A stretch of DNA of 39,657 nucleotides from an uncultured Faecalibacterium sp. (GCA_900539945.1 UQDV01000024.1:1-39657), one strand, 5' to 3'; positions 21,927 through 30,297 are shown, numbered from the stretch's first letter. Notes: generated from the sequence alone by a model not told the origin. Translations and numbers: made by a program.

Positions 21927-24500
21927 TCAATGGGCCTCCAGCCAGTTTTTGCCTGCGTGCACATCGGTGCTCAGGGGCACGGCGTACTGCACGCAGCCCT
22001 CCATCTCCTCCCGCAGGATCTGCGCAGCCTTTTCGGCTTCCGCTTCCGGGGCTTCCACGATCAGTTCGTCGTGGACGGTGAGGATCAGGCGGCTTTCCAT
22101 TTTTTCGTCCTGCAGGCGCTTCCACACCCGCACCATGGCCAGCTTGATCACGTCGGCCGCCGTGCCCTGAATGGGGGTGTTGCGGGCCATGCGCTCCCCG
22201 CTGGAACGCACGTTGAAGTTGGAGCTTGCCAGCTCCGGCAGCGCCCGGCGGCGGCCGAACAGGGTGGATACATAGCCGTTCGCCTTGGCGTCGGCAATGG
22301 TCTTGTCCATATAACCGCTCACATTGGGGAAGGCGGCCAGATAGTTCTTGAGGAAGGCGTCTGCTTCCTTGACGGTCACCCCGATGTCCTTGGCCAGGCT
22401 GTAGGCACCCTTGCCGTACATGATGCCAAAGTTGATGGCCTTGGCGCTGGAACGCAGCCGGGGCGTCACCTCGCTCTGGGGGATGCCGTAAATTTTGGCG
22501 GCGGTGCTGCGGTGGATGTCCTCCCCGTTCAGGAAGGCCTGCTGCATGTGTTCGTCGCCGGTGATGTGGGCCAGGATGCGCAGCTCGATCTGGCTGTAGT
22601 CGGCGTCCACCAGCACACAGCCCGGCTTTGCGATAAAGTAGGCCCGCAGCTGGCTGCCCAGCTCGGTGCGGATGGGGATGTTCTGCAGGTTGGGGTTGTC
22701 GGAGGAGAGCCGTCCGGTGCGGGCCTCGGTCTGGTTGAAGGTGGAGTGGATGCGCCCATCTTCGCCGATGACCTTGAGCAGGCCCTCCACATAGGTGGAG
22801 TTCAGCTTCTGGTACGCGCGGTACTGCAAAACGTCCTCTACCAGCGGGTACTCCCGCAGGCTCTCCAGCGTTTCGGCGTCGGTGGACCAGCCGCGCTGGG
22901 TCTTTTTGCCATGGGGCAGGCCCATGGTGTCGAACAGCATCTCGCCCAGCTGCTTGGGGCTGTTGGGGTTGAAGCTGGTGCTGCCGGTCTCCATGTGGAT
23001 GCGGGCCAGCACCTGTTCCAGCTCGGTGCGCATCCGCACGCCAAACTGCTCGATGCCGTCCCGGTCCACCAGCACGCCGATGCGGGTCATGTCCGCCAGC
23101 ACCTGCGCCAGCGGGAACTCAATGTCGTTGTACAGGGCATCCTCGCCGCAGGCGGTGATCTCGGCTTTCATTTTGGCAAACAGGTCGGCCAGACGTCCGG
23201 CGTCCGGGTAGTCGGCGCAGGTGAAGGCCGCAGCGGCCTTGTAGCTGGGAACCAGCTCTCCCACCTGATACTTGGACGCCGAGGCATCCAGCAGGTAGGC
23301 GGCCAGCTTGCCGTCCCACCGGATGCTGCTGCCCCAGCCGCCTGCGGCCATGGCTCTGGCGTACAGGGGAGCCGAATTGAACACATCCAGCGTGACGTCG
23401 GCATTGTCCAGCAGACGGAGCAGGTCGGCGTCCTCCAGCGGGTAGACGGTGGTGTCCTTCACGGCGTACCAGCTCTCCGGCTGCAGCGTCACGTTGCGGG
23501 TGCCCTGCTTGCCCATCACGGCGGGGCGGGAGGCCACCAGATAGTTCCCGGACGGGGCAAGGGGCAGGGCGGCAAGCTCTGCCTCCGGCAGCTCCACGGC
23601 CTGCTCTTCCGGGGCGGCCTCCGGGGCCACACCGTCCAGCCCGAAGCGCGGGATCAGCGAGTGGATCTCCAGCTCCTGCAGCAGACGCACGGCGGCGGCC
23701 TTGTTGCCCTCGCCCACGGCGTAGCTGCCCTCGACCGTGTCGATGGGCGCATCGGTGCGGATGGTGCCCAGCGTGTGGCTCAGCTCGGCCATGGGCTTGT
23801 CCTCCATGAGGTGCTCCCGCTGCTTGGGCTTGATACGCTTGTCGTCGAGGTTGGCGTACACGCCTTCCAGCGAGCCGAAGGTCTGCACCAGACTCAGGGC
23901 GGTCTTTTCGCCGATGCCCTTCACGCCGGGGATGTTGTCGGAGGTGTCGCCCATCAGGCTCTTCACCTCAATGAGCTGTTTGGGCTCAATGCCGTATTTT
24001 TCGTGGATGGCGTCCACGTCCATGGTCACGGTCTTGCTGCGGCCCATCACGGTGGCGGCCAGCAGCACCGTGGTGGTGTCGTTCACCAGCTGCAGGCTGT
24101 CGCGGTCTCCGGTGGCCAGGAAGCAGTCATCCTGCCGGGCGGCGCAGGCAGCGGCCAGCGTGCCCAGGATGTCGTCGGCCTCCCAGCCCTCGGCGGTGAC
24201 GGTGCGGTAGCCCAGGTCTGCCAGCAGCTCCTTGAGCACCGGCATCTGCTGGGCCAGCTCCTCCGGCATGCCGTGGCGGGTGGCCTTGTAGCCGTCGTAC
24301 ATCTTGTGGCGGAAGGTGGGAGCCTTCAGGTCAAAGGCCACAGCCACCTCGTCGGGCTCGCACTCCTTCAGCAAGGAGAGCAGGATATTCAAAAAGCCGT
24401 AAATCGCATTGGTATAGCGGCCGTCCTTGGTGGTCAGCAGCTTGATGCCAAAAAAGGCGCGGTTGGCAATGCTGTTGCCGTCAATGACCAGTAAGCGCAT
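21927..24500 (-). CDS. polA: DNA polymerase I
   Basis: An 857-residue PolA for Okazaki-fragment processing and repair. The 5'-3' exonuclease domain (1 to about 290) has 'VIDGNSIANRAFFG', 'GWEADDILGTLA' and 'GDTSDNIPGVKGIGEKTA'. The middle domain (about 310-480) is a degenerate 3'-5' exonuclease in which I see no DxE catalytic motif, as in many Firmicutes, so proofreading is probably absent. The polymerase domain has motif A 'DADYSQIELRILAHITGD', motif B 'RSSAKAINFGIMYGKG' and motif C 'LTVHDELIVEAP'. Start: the ATG at 24500 with GGAGG upstream; an in-frame Met at 24530 has no ribosome binding site. It is followed directly by tsaD. Confidence 0.96.
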   Translation of the reverse strand: MRLLVIDGNSIANRAFFGIKLLTTKDGRYTNAIYGFLNILLSLLKECEPDEVAVAFDLKAPTFRHKMYDGYKATRHGMPEELAQQMPVLKELLADLGYRTVTAEGWEADDILGTLAAACAARQDDCFLATGDRDSLQLVNDTTTVLLAATVMGRSKTVTMDVDAIHEKYGIEPKQLIEVKSLMGDTSDNIPGVKGIGEKTALSLVQTFGSLEGVYANLDDKRIKPKQREHLMEDKPMAELSHTLGTIRTDAPIDTVEGSYAVGEGNKAAAVRLLQELEIHSLIPRFGLDGVAPEAAPEEQAVELPEAELAALPLAPSGNYLVASRPAVMGKQGTRNVTLQPESWYAVKDTTVYPLEDADLLRLLDNADVTLDVFNSAPLYARAMAAGGWGSSIRWDGKLAAYLLDASASKYQVGELVPSYKAAAAFTCADYPDAGRLADLFAKMKAEITACGEDALYNDIEFPLAQVLADMTRIGVLVDRDGIEQFGVRMRTELEQVLARIHMETGSTSFNPNSPKQLGEMLFDTMGLPHGKKTQRGWSTDAETLESLREYPLVEDVLQYRAYQKLNSTYVEGLLKVIGEDGRIHSTFNQTEARTGRLSSDNPNLQNIPIRTELGSQLRAYFIAKPGCVLVDADYSQIELRILAHITGDEHMQQAFLNGEDIHRSTAAKIYGIPQSEVTPRLRSSAKAINFGIMYGKGAYSLAKDIGVTVKEADAFLKNYLAAFPNVSGYMDKTIADAKANGYVSTLFGRRRALPELASSNFNVRSSGERMARNTPIQGTAADVIKLAMVRVWKRLQDEKMESRLILTVHDELIVEAPEAEAEKAAQILREEMEGCVQYAVPLSTDVHAGKNWLEAH

Positions 24501-24562
24501 AGCATACAGTCCTCCGTTCCATAATTTCACATCCTATAGTATAGCACAAAAGAATAAGAAGG

Positions 24563-24612
24563 AAAAGAAGCCGTTCCACCGGGGGCGGCCCCGACAGAAC
24601 GGCTTCTTTTTC
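24563..24612 (-). terminator. Terminator of the ferredoxin gene
   Basis: AAGAAGCCGTTC (24565-24576) pairs perfectly with GAACGGCTTCTT (24597-24608). T-runs flank both sides, so it can act in both directions. It overlaps the end of the ferredoxin gene and separates it from the polA promoter region. Confidence 0.75.
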
Positions 24613-24799
24613 ACGCCTCGGTGCGGATGGCGCTTACCGGGCAGGCGTTGGCGGCGTCCACCGCCTGGGGCACTTCCTCCGGCGGGATGGGGCCGGGCTC
24701 GGCCACGGCCAGCACGCCCTCCATGTGGAATACGGCGGGGCACAGCCCGGCGCACTGGGTGCAGCCGATGCACAGGTCCGGGTCAACGAATGCGATCAT
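24611..24799 (-). CDS. Single-cluster [4Fe-4S] ferredoxin
   Basis: A 62-residue ferredoxin of the Thermotoga/Desulfovibrio single-cluster type. Cluster ligands are Cys10, Cys13 and Cys16 ('CIGCTQCAGLCP') and the Cys of 'ANACPVSAI' near the C-terminus. Cys20 sits where such ferredoxins often have a second, disulfide-forming cysteine. It is acidic and carries electrons in anaerobic redox reactions; the partner enzyme is not encoded nearby. Start: the ATG at 24799 with AAGGAGG upstream, replacing a longer in-frame reading that lacks a ribosome binding site. It is divergent from the ArsC-family gene. Confidence 0.92.
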   Translation of the reverse strand: MIAFVDPDLCIGCTQCAGLCPAVFHMEGVLAVAEPGPIPPEEVPQAVDAANACPVSAIRTEA

Positions 24800-24861
24800 A
24801 AAATCTGCCTCCTTCGGATGATGTCTGCTGCCAGTATGGGCGGTTTTGGTGCGAAATATGC

Positions 24862-24890
24862 TAGGCACCTGCGGGCGGCTGTGGTATAAT
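24862..24890 (+). promoter_or_regulatory. Promoter of the ArsC-family gene
   Basis: TAGGCA (24862-24867), 17 bases, TATAAT (24885-24890), 24 bases before the ATG. The -35 is weak, the -10 is perfect. Confidence 0.6.
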
Positions 24891-24914
24891 GGAAGCTCAG
24901 GAGGACAGAGACCG

Positions 24915-25256
24915 ATGAACATTCAGATTTTTGGCACCACAAAGTGCTTTGATACCAAAAAGGCCCAGCGCTATTTCAAGGAGCGGGGCATCAAATTCCA
25001 GATGATCGACCTGAAGGAAAAGGGCATGAGCCGCGGCGAGTTCGACAATGTGGCCCGCGCCCTGGGCGGCTGGGAAAAGATGGTGAACCCCAACGCCAAG
25101 GACAAGCAGACCCTTGCACTGCTGGAGGCGCTCATCGACTGGCAGAAAGAGGACAAGCTGTTTGAGAACCAGCAGCTGCTGCGCACCCCCATCGTGCGCA
25201 ACGGCCGCAAGGCCACCGTGGGCTACCAGCCCGATGTGTGGAAGGACTGGGAGTAA
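24915..25256 (+). CDS. ArsC/Spx-family thioredoxin-fold protein
   Basis: A 113-residue member of the ArsC family. 'IFGTTKCFDTKKAQRYFKER' places a single Cys (about residue 10) at the thioredoxin-like active site. 'IKFQMIDLKEKGMSRGEF' and 'LLRTPIVRNGRKATVGYQPD', with the cis-Pro loop 'RTPIV', complete the fold. It could be a glutaredoxin-coupled arsenate reductase or an Spx/MgsR-like regulator. The 'CFDT' active site with one Cys resembles the YffB/ArsC group rather than the CxxC of Spx. No arsenic genes are nearby, so the function is open. Start: the ATG at 24915 with AGGAGG upstream. Confidence 0.85.
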   Translation: MNIQIFGTTKCFDTKKAQRYFKERGIKFQMIDLKEKGMSRGEFDNVARALGGWEKMVNPNAKDKQTLALLEALIDWQKEDKLFENQQLLRTPIVRNGRKATVGYQPDVWKDWE

Positions 25257-25297
25257 CCGCGCAGTGGGGTTTTCACAAAAAAACCATGGGCAGGGTT

Positions 25298-25326
25298 TTG
25301 CACTCTGCGCTGCCCTGTGGTATACT
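25298..25326 (+). promoter_or_regulatory. Promoter of the membrane-anchored protein gene
   Basis: TTGCAC (25298-25303), 17 bases, TATACT (25321-25326), 36 bases before the ATG at 25363. Confidence 0.7.
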
Positions 25327-25362
25327 GAAAGTCAGCAATAAAACCTTGGGAGATAAAAAACC

Positions 25363-26304
25363 ATGACAAAACATTATATCACCCCGGAAGAACACGCCCG
25401 GCTGCAGCGCCGCCGGGGGCGGCAGGCGCTGGGCCTGCTGATCACGATCCTGGTTCTGGTGGGGTTTGTGACCGTGCTGCGGGCCGGTGTGGGACTGGTG
25501 GCCAACCTGTTCGACGACACCGCCCAGAAGCAGGAATACGAGGACAAGCTGGAGGGTCTGGTGCTGTTTGACCCCATGCCCTTTGACGGCATCGAGAACA
25601 TCGACGACCTGACCCTGCGGGAAGCTGCCGTGTGGGGCTGCATCTACAACATCCAGGAGACGCAGGGCGGCTTCGATAATTACAACACCGACCCCGACAC
25701 CGAACAGCTGCTGCTGCCCTCGGTGGAAGTGGACGCCTATCTGGCCCGGCTGGTGGGCCCCAGCTTCAAGCTGACCCACCGCAGCTTCGAGATGGAAGAT
25801 ATGACCATCGAGTTTGACGAGAGCAGTCAGTGCTACAAGATCCCGGTCACCGGTACGGTGGGCTATTACCGCGCCGTGGTCACCCGGCTGTTCAAGCGCA
25901 GCGGCCAGCTGCACGTCACCGTGGGCTATATTCCCACCTCCAGCACCGATGACAGCATCATCAACCAGTCCTCGGACACGCCCACCAAGTATATGGACTA
26001 TCTGTTCGAGCGCCAGAGCGGCAGCTGGTATCTCACCGGCCTGACCGAGAGCGAGACCAAGCCCGACAGCACGGCGAGCACCGAGGCCGCCAGCCAGCCG
26101 CAGCCCATGGCCGAAAGCGATGTGCAGGATGCCATCCTGGCCACCGCCGGTTCCTCGGAGGCGGCTTCCGATGCTGCTTCGGACGCAGCTGCCGAGCCGG
26201 ACACCCAGAGCCTGGACGAGCCGGATGCTGACAGCACCGCAGCCGAAGCAGATGCCGCCGAAGCAGATGCCGCCGATAACGGCGCTTCCAGCACGGCTGC
26301 ATAA
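25363..26304 (+). CDS. Membrane-anchored protein with acidic low-complexity tail
   Basis: Unknown family, 313 residues. A basic N-terminus ('HARLQRRRGRQ') is followed by one hydrophobic span at about 24-50 ('ALGLLITILVLVGFVTVL'), so the rest lies outside the membrane by the positive-inside rule. Residues about 60-235 form a folded alpha/beta region ('LREAAVWGCIYNIQETQGGF', 'TVGYYRAVVTRLFKRSGQLH'). The last 75 residues are Ala/Asp/Glu/Ser-rich with a repeated 'AAEAD' unit, probably disordered. A cell-envelope or secretion role is a guess. Start: the ATG at 25363 with GGGAG upstream. It has its own promoter and terminator. Confidence 0.75.
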   Translation: MTKHYITPEEHARLQRRRGRQALGLLITILVLVGFVTVLRAGVGLVANLFDDTAQKQEYEDKLEGLVLFDPMPFDGIENIDDLTLREAAVWGCIYNIQETQGGFDNYNTDPDTEQLLLPSVEVDAYLARLVGPSFKLTHRSFEMEDMTIEFDESSQCYKIPVTGTVGYYRAVVTRLFKRSGQLHVTVGYIPTSSTDDSIINQSSDTPTKYMDYLFERQSGSWYLTGLTESETKPDSTASTEAASQPQPMAESDVQDAILATAGSSEAASDAASDAAAEPDTQSLDEPDADSTAAEADAAEADAADNGASSTAA

Positions 26305-26320
26305 TACCTGTAAAAACGAA

Positions 26321-26359
26321 CACCCGGCTGTGAAACATCACAGCCGGGTGTCTTTTTTT
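26321..26359 (+). terminator. Terminator of the membrane-anchored protein gene
   Basis: CACCCGGCTGTGA (26321-26333) pairs perfectly with TCACAGCCGGGTG (26338-26350), with T-rich sequence after. It lies just downstream of the gene ending at 26304. Confidence 0.9.
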
Positions 26360-26362
26360 GAG

Positions 26363-26416
26363 AAAGCCTCCCTCGCTGAGGGAGGTGGCACGGCGTAAGC
26401 CGTGACGGAAGGAGTT
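26363..26416. repeat. Palindromic intergenic repeat, single unit
   Basis: AAGCCTCCCTC/GAGGGAGG and GCACGGCGTAAGCCGTG hairpins followed by GGAAGGAGTT. This is the same unit as the right half of 20727-20881. Its right edge reaches the last codon of the glycosyltransferase gene. Confidence 0.75.
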
Positions 26417-27416
26417 ATTTCAGATCGAACCGCACGACCACCAGACGGTACCACAGGTAGGGCACCATGTTCCAGATCATCCACAGTTCCATGAGGAGGT
26501 AGTGGGGCAGGTCACGCCAGCGGAAGGGGCGCTTGCCCAGCCTGCCCTCTTTCAGCAGGGCAAAGGCCTCGTGCATGCCCTTGTCCCACGCCTCGCCAAA
26601 GCCCTGCTTGTGGAACTTGTAGCACTTGAGCAGGTAGCCCACGGCCAGCGGGATGAAGTTGAGCACCAGCATGAGCAGCGGCTCGTTCTTGAGGGGCAGC
26701 AGAATGCTGTTGCGGCCGCTCTGCTGGCTCTTGAAGGCGTTGTACCGCACGGCACCGGTGCTGGCTCCGCAGATGTGGTAGCACTTTGCCGTGGGACAGA
26801 GCACGTTTTTGTAACCTGCGTTGTTGGCACGCCAGCTCAGGTCCACATCCTCAAAGTAGGCAAAAAAGTTTTCGTCAAAGGTGCCGATCTCGTCCAGAAT
26901 GCGCTTGCGGTACAGCGCAGCCCCGCCGCAGGCCGAGAAGATACGCTTTTGTTTGGTGTAGCGGCTGACACGGCGGCCGTCGCCGGTCTTGCAGGCAAAT
27001 CCCATCCAGGTCACATAGTCCCCGGCGTCATCGGCCAGCTCCCGGTCAAAGTGGCGGATCATCAGGCTTTGCACCGCAAAGATCTTGGGGTCGGTTTCGG
27101 CGGTGCGGATGAGTTCGGCCAGCCACTGGGGCTCCGCAAAGGCGTCGTTGTTGAACAGCACCACATACTCGCTCTCGGCCATGGCGATGCCCTGATTCAC
27201 CGCGTGGGAAAAGCCGGTGTTGGTGCCGTTTTCGATCAGGGTGAAGTTGGCCCGGCTGCAGTAGCTGCGGGCCTGTTCCAGACTTTCGTCGGTAGAGCCA
27301 TTGTCCACCACGATGAGCTGGAAGTTCTGCTCGGTCTGGGCGTAGACCGACTCGATGGAGTCTTTGAGCCAGCCCTTGCCGTTGATGTTGGGGATGACGA
27401 TGGTTGCTTTATACAT
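26415..27416 (-). CDS. Family 2 glycosyltransferase
   Basis: A 333-residue GT-A fold enzyme. 'KATIVIPNINGKGWLKDSIE' and 'FQLIVVDNGSTDESLEQARS' form the nucleotide-sugar site. 'GFSHAVNQGIAMAESEYVVL' with 'NNDAF' is the DxD-like metal site. 'FFAYFEDVDLSWRANNAGYK' carries the ED catalytic region typical of rhamnosyltransferase-like GT2 proteins. The C-terminal 80 residues have a hydrophobic, membrane-associated stretch ('LLMLVLNFIPLAVGYLLKCY'). It probably adds a sugar to a cell-envelope polysaccharide, but donor and acceptor are unknown. Start: the ATG at 27416 with AGGAG upstream. No other envelope-sugar genes are adjacent. Confidence 0.9.
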   Translation of the reverse strand: MYKATIVIPNINGKGWLKDSIESVYAQTEQNFQLIVVDNGSTDESLEQARSYCSRANFTLIENGTNTGFSHAVNQGIAMAESEYVVLFNNDAFAEPQWLAELIRTAETDPKIFAVQSLMIRHFDRELADDAGDYVTWMGFACKTGDGRRVSRYTKQKRIFSACGGAALYRKRILDEIGTFDENFFAYFEDVDLSWRANNAGYKNVLCPTAKCYHICGASTGAVRYNAFKSQQSGRNSILLPLKNEPLLMLVLNFIPLAVGYLLKCYKFHKQGFGEAWDKGMHEAFALLKEGRLGKRPFRWRDLPHYLLMELWMIWNMVPYLWYRLVVVRFDLK

Positions 27417-27473
27417 AAAGGTTACTCCTGTAAAACTGCACGATTACCGGAACAGTATAGCACAACTGCGGGC

Positions 27474-27505
27474 AAAAAGAAACCGCACTCGCGGCGGAGT
27501 GCGGT
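27474..27505 (-). terminator. Terminator of the DUF4358 lipoprotein gene
   Basis: On the minus strand ACCGCACTC (27505-27497) pairs with GAGTGCGGT (27490-27482), followed by TTCTTTTTG. It lies just after the gene end at 27521. Confidence 0.75.
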
Positions 27506-27520
27506 AAATTTGTATGGGTC

Positions 27521-28078
27521 TTACGCGGCCAGTGCCTTTTCGATGTTGGTCAGCAAGGTGTCGTGGTTCTCGGCACACACCAGGATGACCTCGCCGGTGG
27601 GGGCCACGGTGACGGTGGCGGCCTTGGCAATCTGGTACTGATCTTCCAGATAGTGCTCCATGGACTGCTGCTCGCTGGTCACATAGGCTTCCAGTGCGCT
27701 CTTCACGGCGTCGGTCTTGCCCTCGGCGGGCTTGACGATGGCCACGGCATAGCTGCGCACCATCATGGCAGAGATGGAGGCGGCAAGGTCGGTGTACATA
27801 TCATCTTCCAGATTCAGCAGGGGCAGCAGTATGCTGCGCACCTCATCGTCCAGCTGGCCGGCCTCGTACTCGGCGCTGTAGCCGTCGATGGCGGTGAACT
27901 TGCCGTCCTCGCCTTTGGTGAAGATCATATCGTATTCGTTTTCCTCGTCGGTGCGGGCATCGTGGAGGATCTGGGAATAATCCTTCGGGGCGGCGGAGTC
28001 GGCCTTGCTGCCGGCGGAGCAGCCCACAAGGGCAAACAGGGTCAGCCCTGCCAGCAGGGCGGCGATGAGTCGTTTCAT
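27521..28078 (-). CDS. DUF4358 family lipoprotein
   Basis: A 185-residue lipoprotein. The signal peptide 'MKRLIAALLAGLTLFALVGC' ends in a lipobox with the lipidated Cys at residue 20, so it is anchored to the outer face of the membrane. The mature part ('DYSQILHDARTDEENEYDMI', 'SISAMMVRSYAVAIVKPAEG', 'KSALEAYVTSEQQSMEHYLE') matches the DUF4358 pattern seen in many Clostridia. Function is unknown. The start 'MKRLI' at 28078 is fixed by the signal peptide. It has a terminator of its own and lies between a glycosyltransferase and an Lrp regulator, which share no obvious function with it. Confidence 0.88.
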   Translation of the reverse strand: MKRLIAALLAGLTLFALVGCSAGSKADSAAPKDYSQILHDARTDEENEYDMIFTKGEDGKFTAIDGYSAEYEAGQLDDEVRSILLPLLNLEDDMYTDLAASISAMMVRSYAVAIVKPAEGKTDAVKSALEAYVTSEQQSMEHYLEDQYQIAKAATVTVAPTGEVILVCAENHDTLLTNIEKALAA

Positions 28079-28227
28079 AGTCGTGTAGTCCTTTCGTATC
28101 CAGTGCTTCGTGTGGCGGAGCTGCGCCGCAGTGCACGGCTAGTGTGCGCTGTTTTGCGGCTGGTATACCATATACGAACCAGACGCGCAGAGGATTGCAG
28201 GAAAATGGTAACAGTTTTATGAACGGC

Positions 28228-28668
28228 TCACAGCATCAGCGCATCCAGCTCGCCGTGATTCACCGGGGTGGAAAGGATGATCTGGGTGCTGGTGGTGCCC
28301 AGCTTCTGGAACTGCAGGATCAGGTGTTCCAGCTGGGGCATGCTGCCGCAGCTCACCTTGACCAGGAAGGTATAGGCACCGGTGACGTGGTAGCACTGCA
28401 GCACTTCCTTGCTGTTCTGCAGTAGCTCCAGAAAGGCGTCCTGCTTGGAGGGGGCCACCGACAGGCTGATGAGGGCATCCACATACACGCGGTCGGCCGG
28501 GCGGTTCAGGGTGACGGTGTAGCCGCTGATGATGCCGTCCGTCTCCAGTTTGTGGATGCGGCTGGACACGGCCGGGCTGGTCAGCGAGACCTGCTCGGCG
28601 ATCTCCTTGACCGGCATGCGGGCGTTTTTGGCCAGCAGGGAAAGAATTTTTCGATCCAGATCGTCCAT
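28228..28668 (-). CDS. Lrp/AsnC family transcriptional regulator
   Basis: A 146-residue regulator with the usual two domains. An N-terminal winged helix (1 to about 60) has 'MDDLDRKILSLLAKNARMPV', 'EIAEQVSLTSPAVSSRIHKL' and 'GIISGYTVTLN'. A C-terminal RAM (ligand-binding) domain has 'CYHVTGAYTFLVKVSCGSMP' and 'LEHLILQFQKLGTTSTQIIL'. Members respond to amino acids and often regulate their own gene. Start: the ATG at 28668 with AAAGGAG upstream. The AT-rich 340-base region upstream contains repeated GTAAAGTTTTA-like runs that suit Lrp-type binding (inference) and the candidate small RNA. Confidence 0.93.
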   Translation of the reverse strand: MDDLDRKILSLLAKNARMPVKEIAEQVSLTSPAVSSRIHKLETDGIISGYTVTLNRPADRVYVDALISLSVAPSKQDAFLELLQNSKEVLQCYHVTGAYTFLVKVSCGSMPQLEHLILQFQKLGTTSTQIILSTPVNHGELDALML

Positions 28669-28846
28669 GGGAGATGCTCCTTTGAAATATGTTGGATTGT
28701 ATAAAATTTTCTGAAAGTAAAGTTTTATTGTTGTCGCAAACGCACAAAGATTGAAAAACCTTGCTTTTGCTTCGCTTTGCGTTAATTATATAAAGTTTTG
28801 TGGGAAAAGTAAAGCATAATTTTAAAGTAAAATGAAAAAAATTGGT

Positions 28847-28874
28847 TTGACAAGAAAGAAAAAACGCGTATAAT
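28847..28874 (+). promoter_or_regulatory. Strong promoter of the candidate small RNA
   Basis: TTGACA (28847-28852), 16 bases, TATAAT (28869-28874). It points right, away from the Lrp gene and toward a convergent gene (hflX), with only a terminator in between. Confidence 0.75.
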
Positions 28875-28880
28875 ACATCA

Positions 28881-28995
28881 TGCAAGGCAGCGCCCCGCAC
28901 AAAGGCCTGCTGTGAAATTGAGATTCACCACTTTATATACTTTCCCACCCCTCTATACACAAAAACCCGCTGCCAGGCGGGTTTTTGTGTTTGTT
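28881..28995 (+). ncRNA. Candidate small RNA of about 110 bases
   Basis: A consensus promoter ends at 28874 and a 14-bp perfect terminator stem lies at 28957-28990, leaving about 75 bases without an open frame. Two more stems can be drawn: CAGC/GCTG near the start and GTGAA/TTCAC around 28913-28929. It lies between the divergent Lrp gene and the convergent hflX. I do not recognise a known family: there is no SRP GGAA/GNAR loop, and 6S RNA would be longer. The rest of the 28669-29011 gap is AT-rich control DNA. Confidence 0.5.
28957..28990. terminator. Bidirectional terminator between the small RNA and hflX
   Basis: ACACAAAAACCCGC (28957-28970) and GCGGGTTTTTGTGT (28977-28990) pair perfectly around TGCCAG. 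The stem itself carries A and T runs on its two sides, so it works for both the plus-strand RNA and the minus-strand hflX gene. Confidence 0.85.
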
Positions 28996-29011
28996 GGGGC
29001 TTTTTTATTTT

Positions 29012-30277
29012 TTACACGAGGTACCCTTCAAAGCAGTGCAGGTCCTCGGTCTTGACGATGCCCTCCAGATACAGGCCATCTTCCCGGTATTCTTCCACCT
29101 GCACGCTGCCACGCTCCCGCATGGGGGCGGCAAGGCCCAGCTTGTCGTAGGGCAGCAGCACCCGGATGGTGTGCACCCGGTCGCTGAGCAGTTCGTCCAG
29201 CTTCTGCAGCAGGGTGTCCAGTCCATAGCCGGTCTTTGCACTGGTGAGCAGGATGTCCGGGTCGAAGGACAGGGTGTTGGGCTTGTCGCACTTGTTGTAC
29301 ACGGTCAGGCGGGGGATGTCCGTGCAGTCCAGCCCGTCCAGCACCTCGTCGGTCACGGCCAGCTGTTCCTCGCGCTGCTCATCCCCGGCATCCGCCACCC
29401 GGATGATGACGTCCGACCAGGCGGCTTCTTCCAGCGTGGACTTGAAGGCCTCCACCAGATTGTGGGGCAGGCGGGACACAAAACCGACCGTGTCCACCAG
29501 CAGCACGGCCATGCCGCTGGGCAGCACCAGTTTGCGGCTGGTGGGGTCCAGGGTGGCAAACAGCATGTCGGCTTCGGCCACACTGGGGCCGCACAGGGCG
29601 TTCATCAGGCTGGACTTGCCCACGTTGGTGTAGCCCACCAAGCTCACCACCGGCATGCCGGTCTTGGCGCGGGCCTTGCGGCTCTCGCCCCGGCGCTTTT
29701 CCATCTCGGCCAGCTTCTCGGCCAGCGCGTCGATGCGGGCGTGCACATGGCGGCGGTCCAGTTCCAGCTTGGTCTCACCGGCACCGCGGCGGGCACCGCC
29801 GCCGCCGCCACCGCCGCCGCCCTGACGGCTCAGGGCCTCGCCCATGCCCTGCAGACGGGGCAGGCGGTAGCGCAGCAGAGCCAGCTCGGTCTGCAGTTTG
29901 CCCTCGTTGGTCACCGCACGGCTGCGGAAGATCTCCAGGATCAGCATGGTGCGGTCGATGACCTCCAGCCCGCCCAGCGCGGTGGAGATGTTGCGGATCT
30001 GGCTGCCGGTCAGCTCGCCGTCGAACACGGCGCATTCGGCCCCCAGCTCCTGCGCGGCAAGGCTGGCTTCCTCCAGCTTACCGCTGCCCAGCACGATGCC
30101 GGTCTCCGGGGTCTGGCGCTTCTGGCTGATCTGCGCCACGGCTTCCATATGGTTGGCCTCGCACAGGGCGGCCAGCTCGGCCAGACTGCGCTCACAGTCC
30201 CACAGGCCCTGGTCCAGCGCCAGCAGCACCACTTTGGTGGGCGGGGTCTCGGTCAGAATATCGTAAAGTTCGCTCAA
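29012..30277 (-). CDS. hflX: Ribosome-associated GTPase HflX
   Basis: A 421-residue HflX, a GTPase that splits stalled ribosomes under stress. The N-terminal HflX domain has 'ILTETPPTKVVLLALDQGLW', 'TPETGIVLGSGKLEEASLAA' and 'FDGELTGSQIRNIS'. After a coiled-coil linker ('RRHVHARIDALAEKLAEMEK') the G domain shows 'VSLVGYTNVGKSSLMNALCG' (G1), 'VDTVGFVSRLPHNL' (G3) and 'YNKCDK' (G4). Between them is a run of nine glycines encoded by a GCC-type triplet repeat. Start: a TTG at 30277 with AAAGGA upstream. Confidence 0.95.
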   Translation of the reverse strand: MSELYDILTETPPTKVVLLALDQGLWDCERSLAELAALCEANHMEAVAQISQKRQTPETGIVLGSGKLEEASLAAQELGAECAVFDGELTGSQIRNISTALGGLEVIDRTMLILEIFRSRAVTNEGKLQTELALLRYRLPRLQGMGEALSRQGGGGGGGGGARRGAGETKLELDRRHVHARIDALAEKLAEMEKRRGESRKARAKTGMPVVSLVGYTNVGKSSLMNALCGPSVAEADMLFATLDPTSRKLVLPSGMAVLLVDTVGFVSRLPHNLVEAFKSTLEEAAWSDVIIRVADAGDEQREEQLAVTDEVLDGLDCTDIPRLTVYNKCDKPNTLSFDPDILLTSAKTGYGLDTLLQKLDELLSDRVHTIRVLLPYDKLGLAAPMRERGSVQVEEYREDGLYLEGIVKTEDLHCFEGYLV

Positions 30278-30297
30278 AATAAGTCCTTTCTGTTTGG

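Noticed and set aside
28881..28995. Candidate RNA as SRP RNA, 6S RNA or tmRNA
   Set aside because: The conserved SRP tetraloop/asymmetric loop, the large 6S bubble and a tmRNA tag or tRNA-like ends are all missing.
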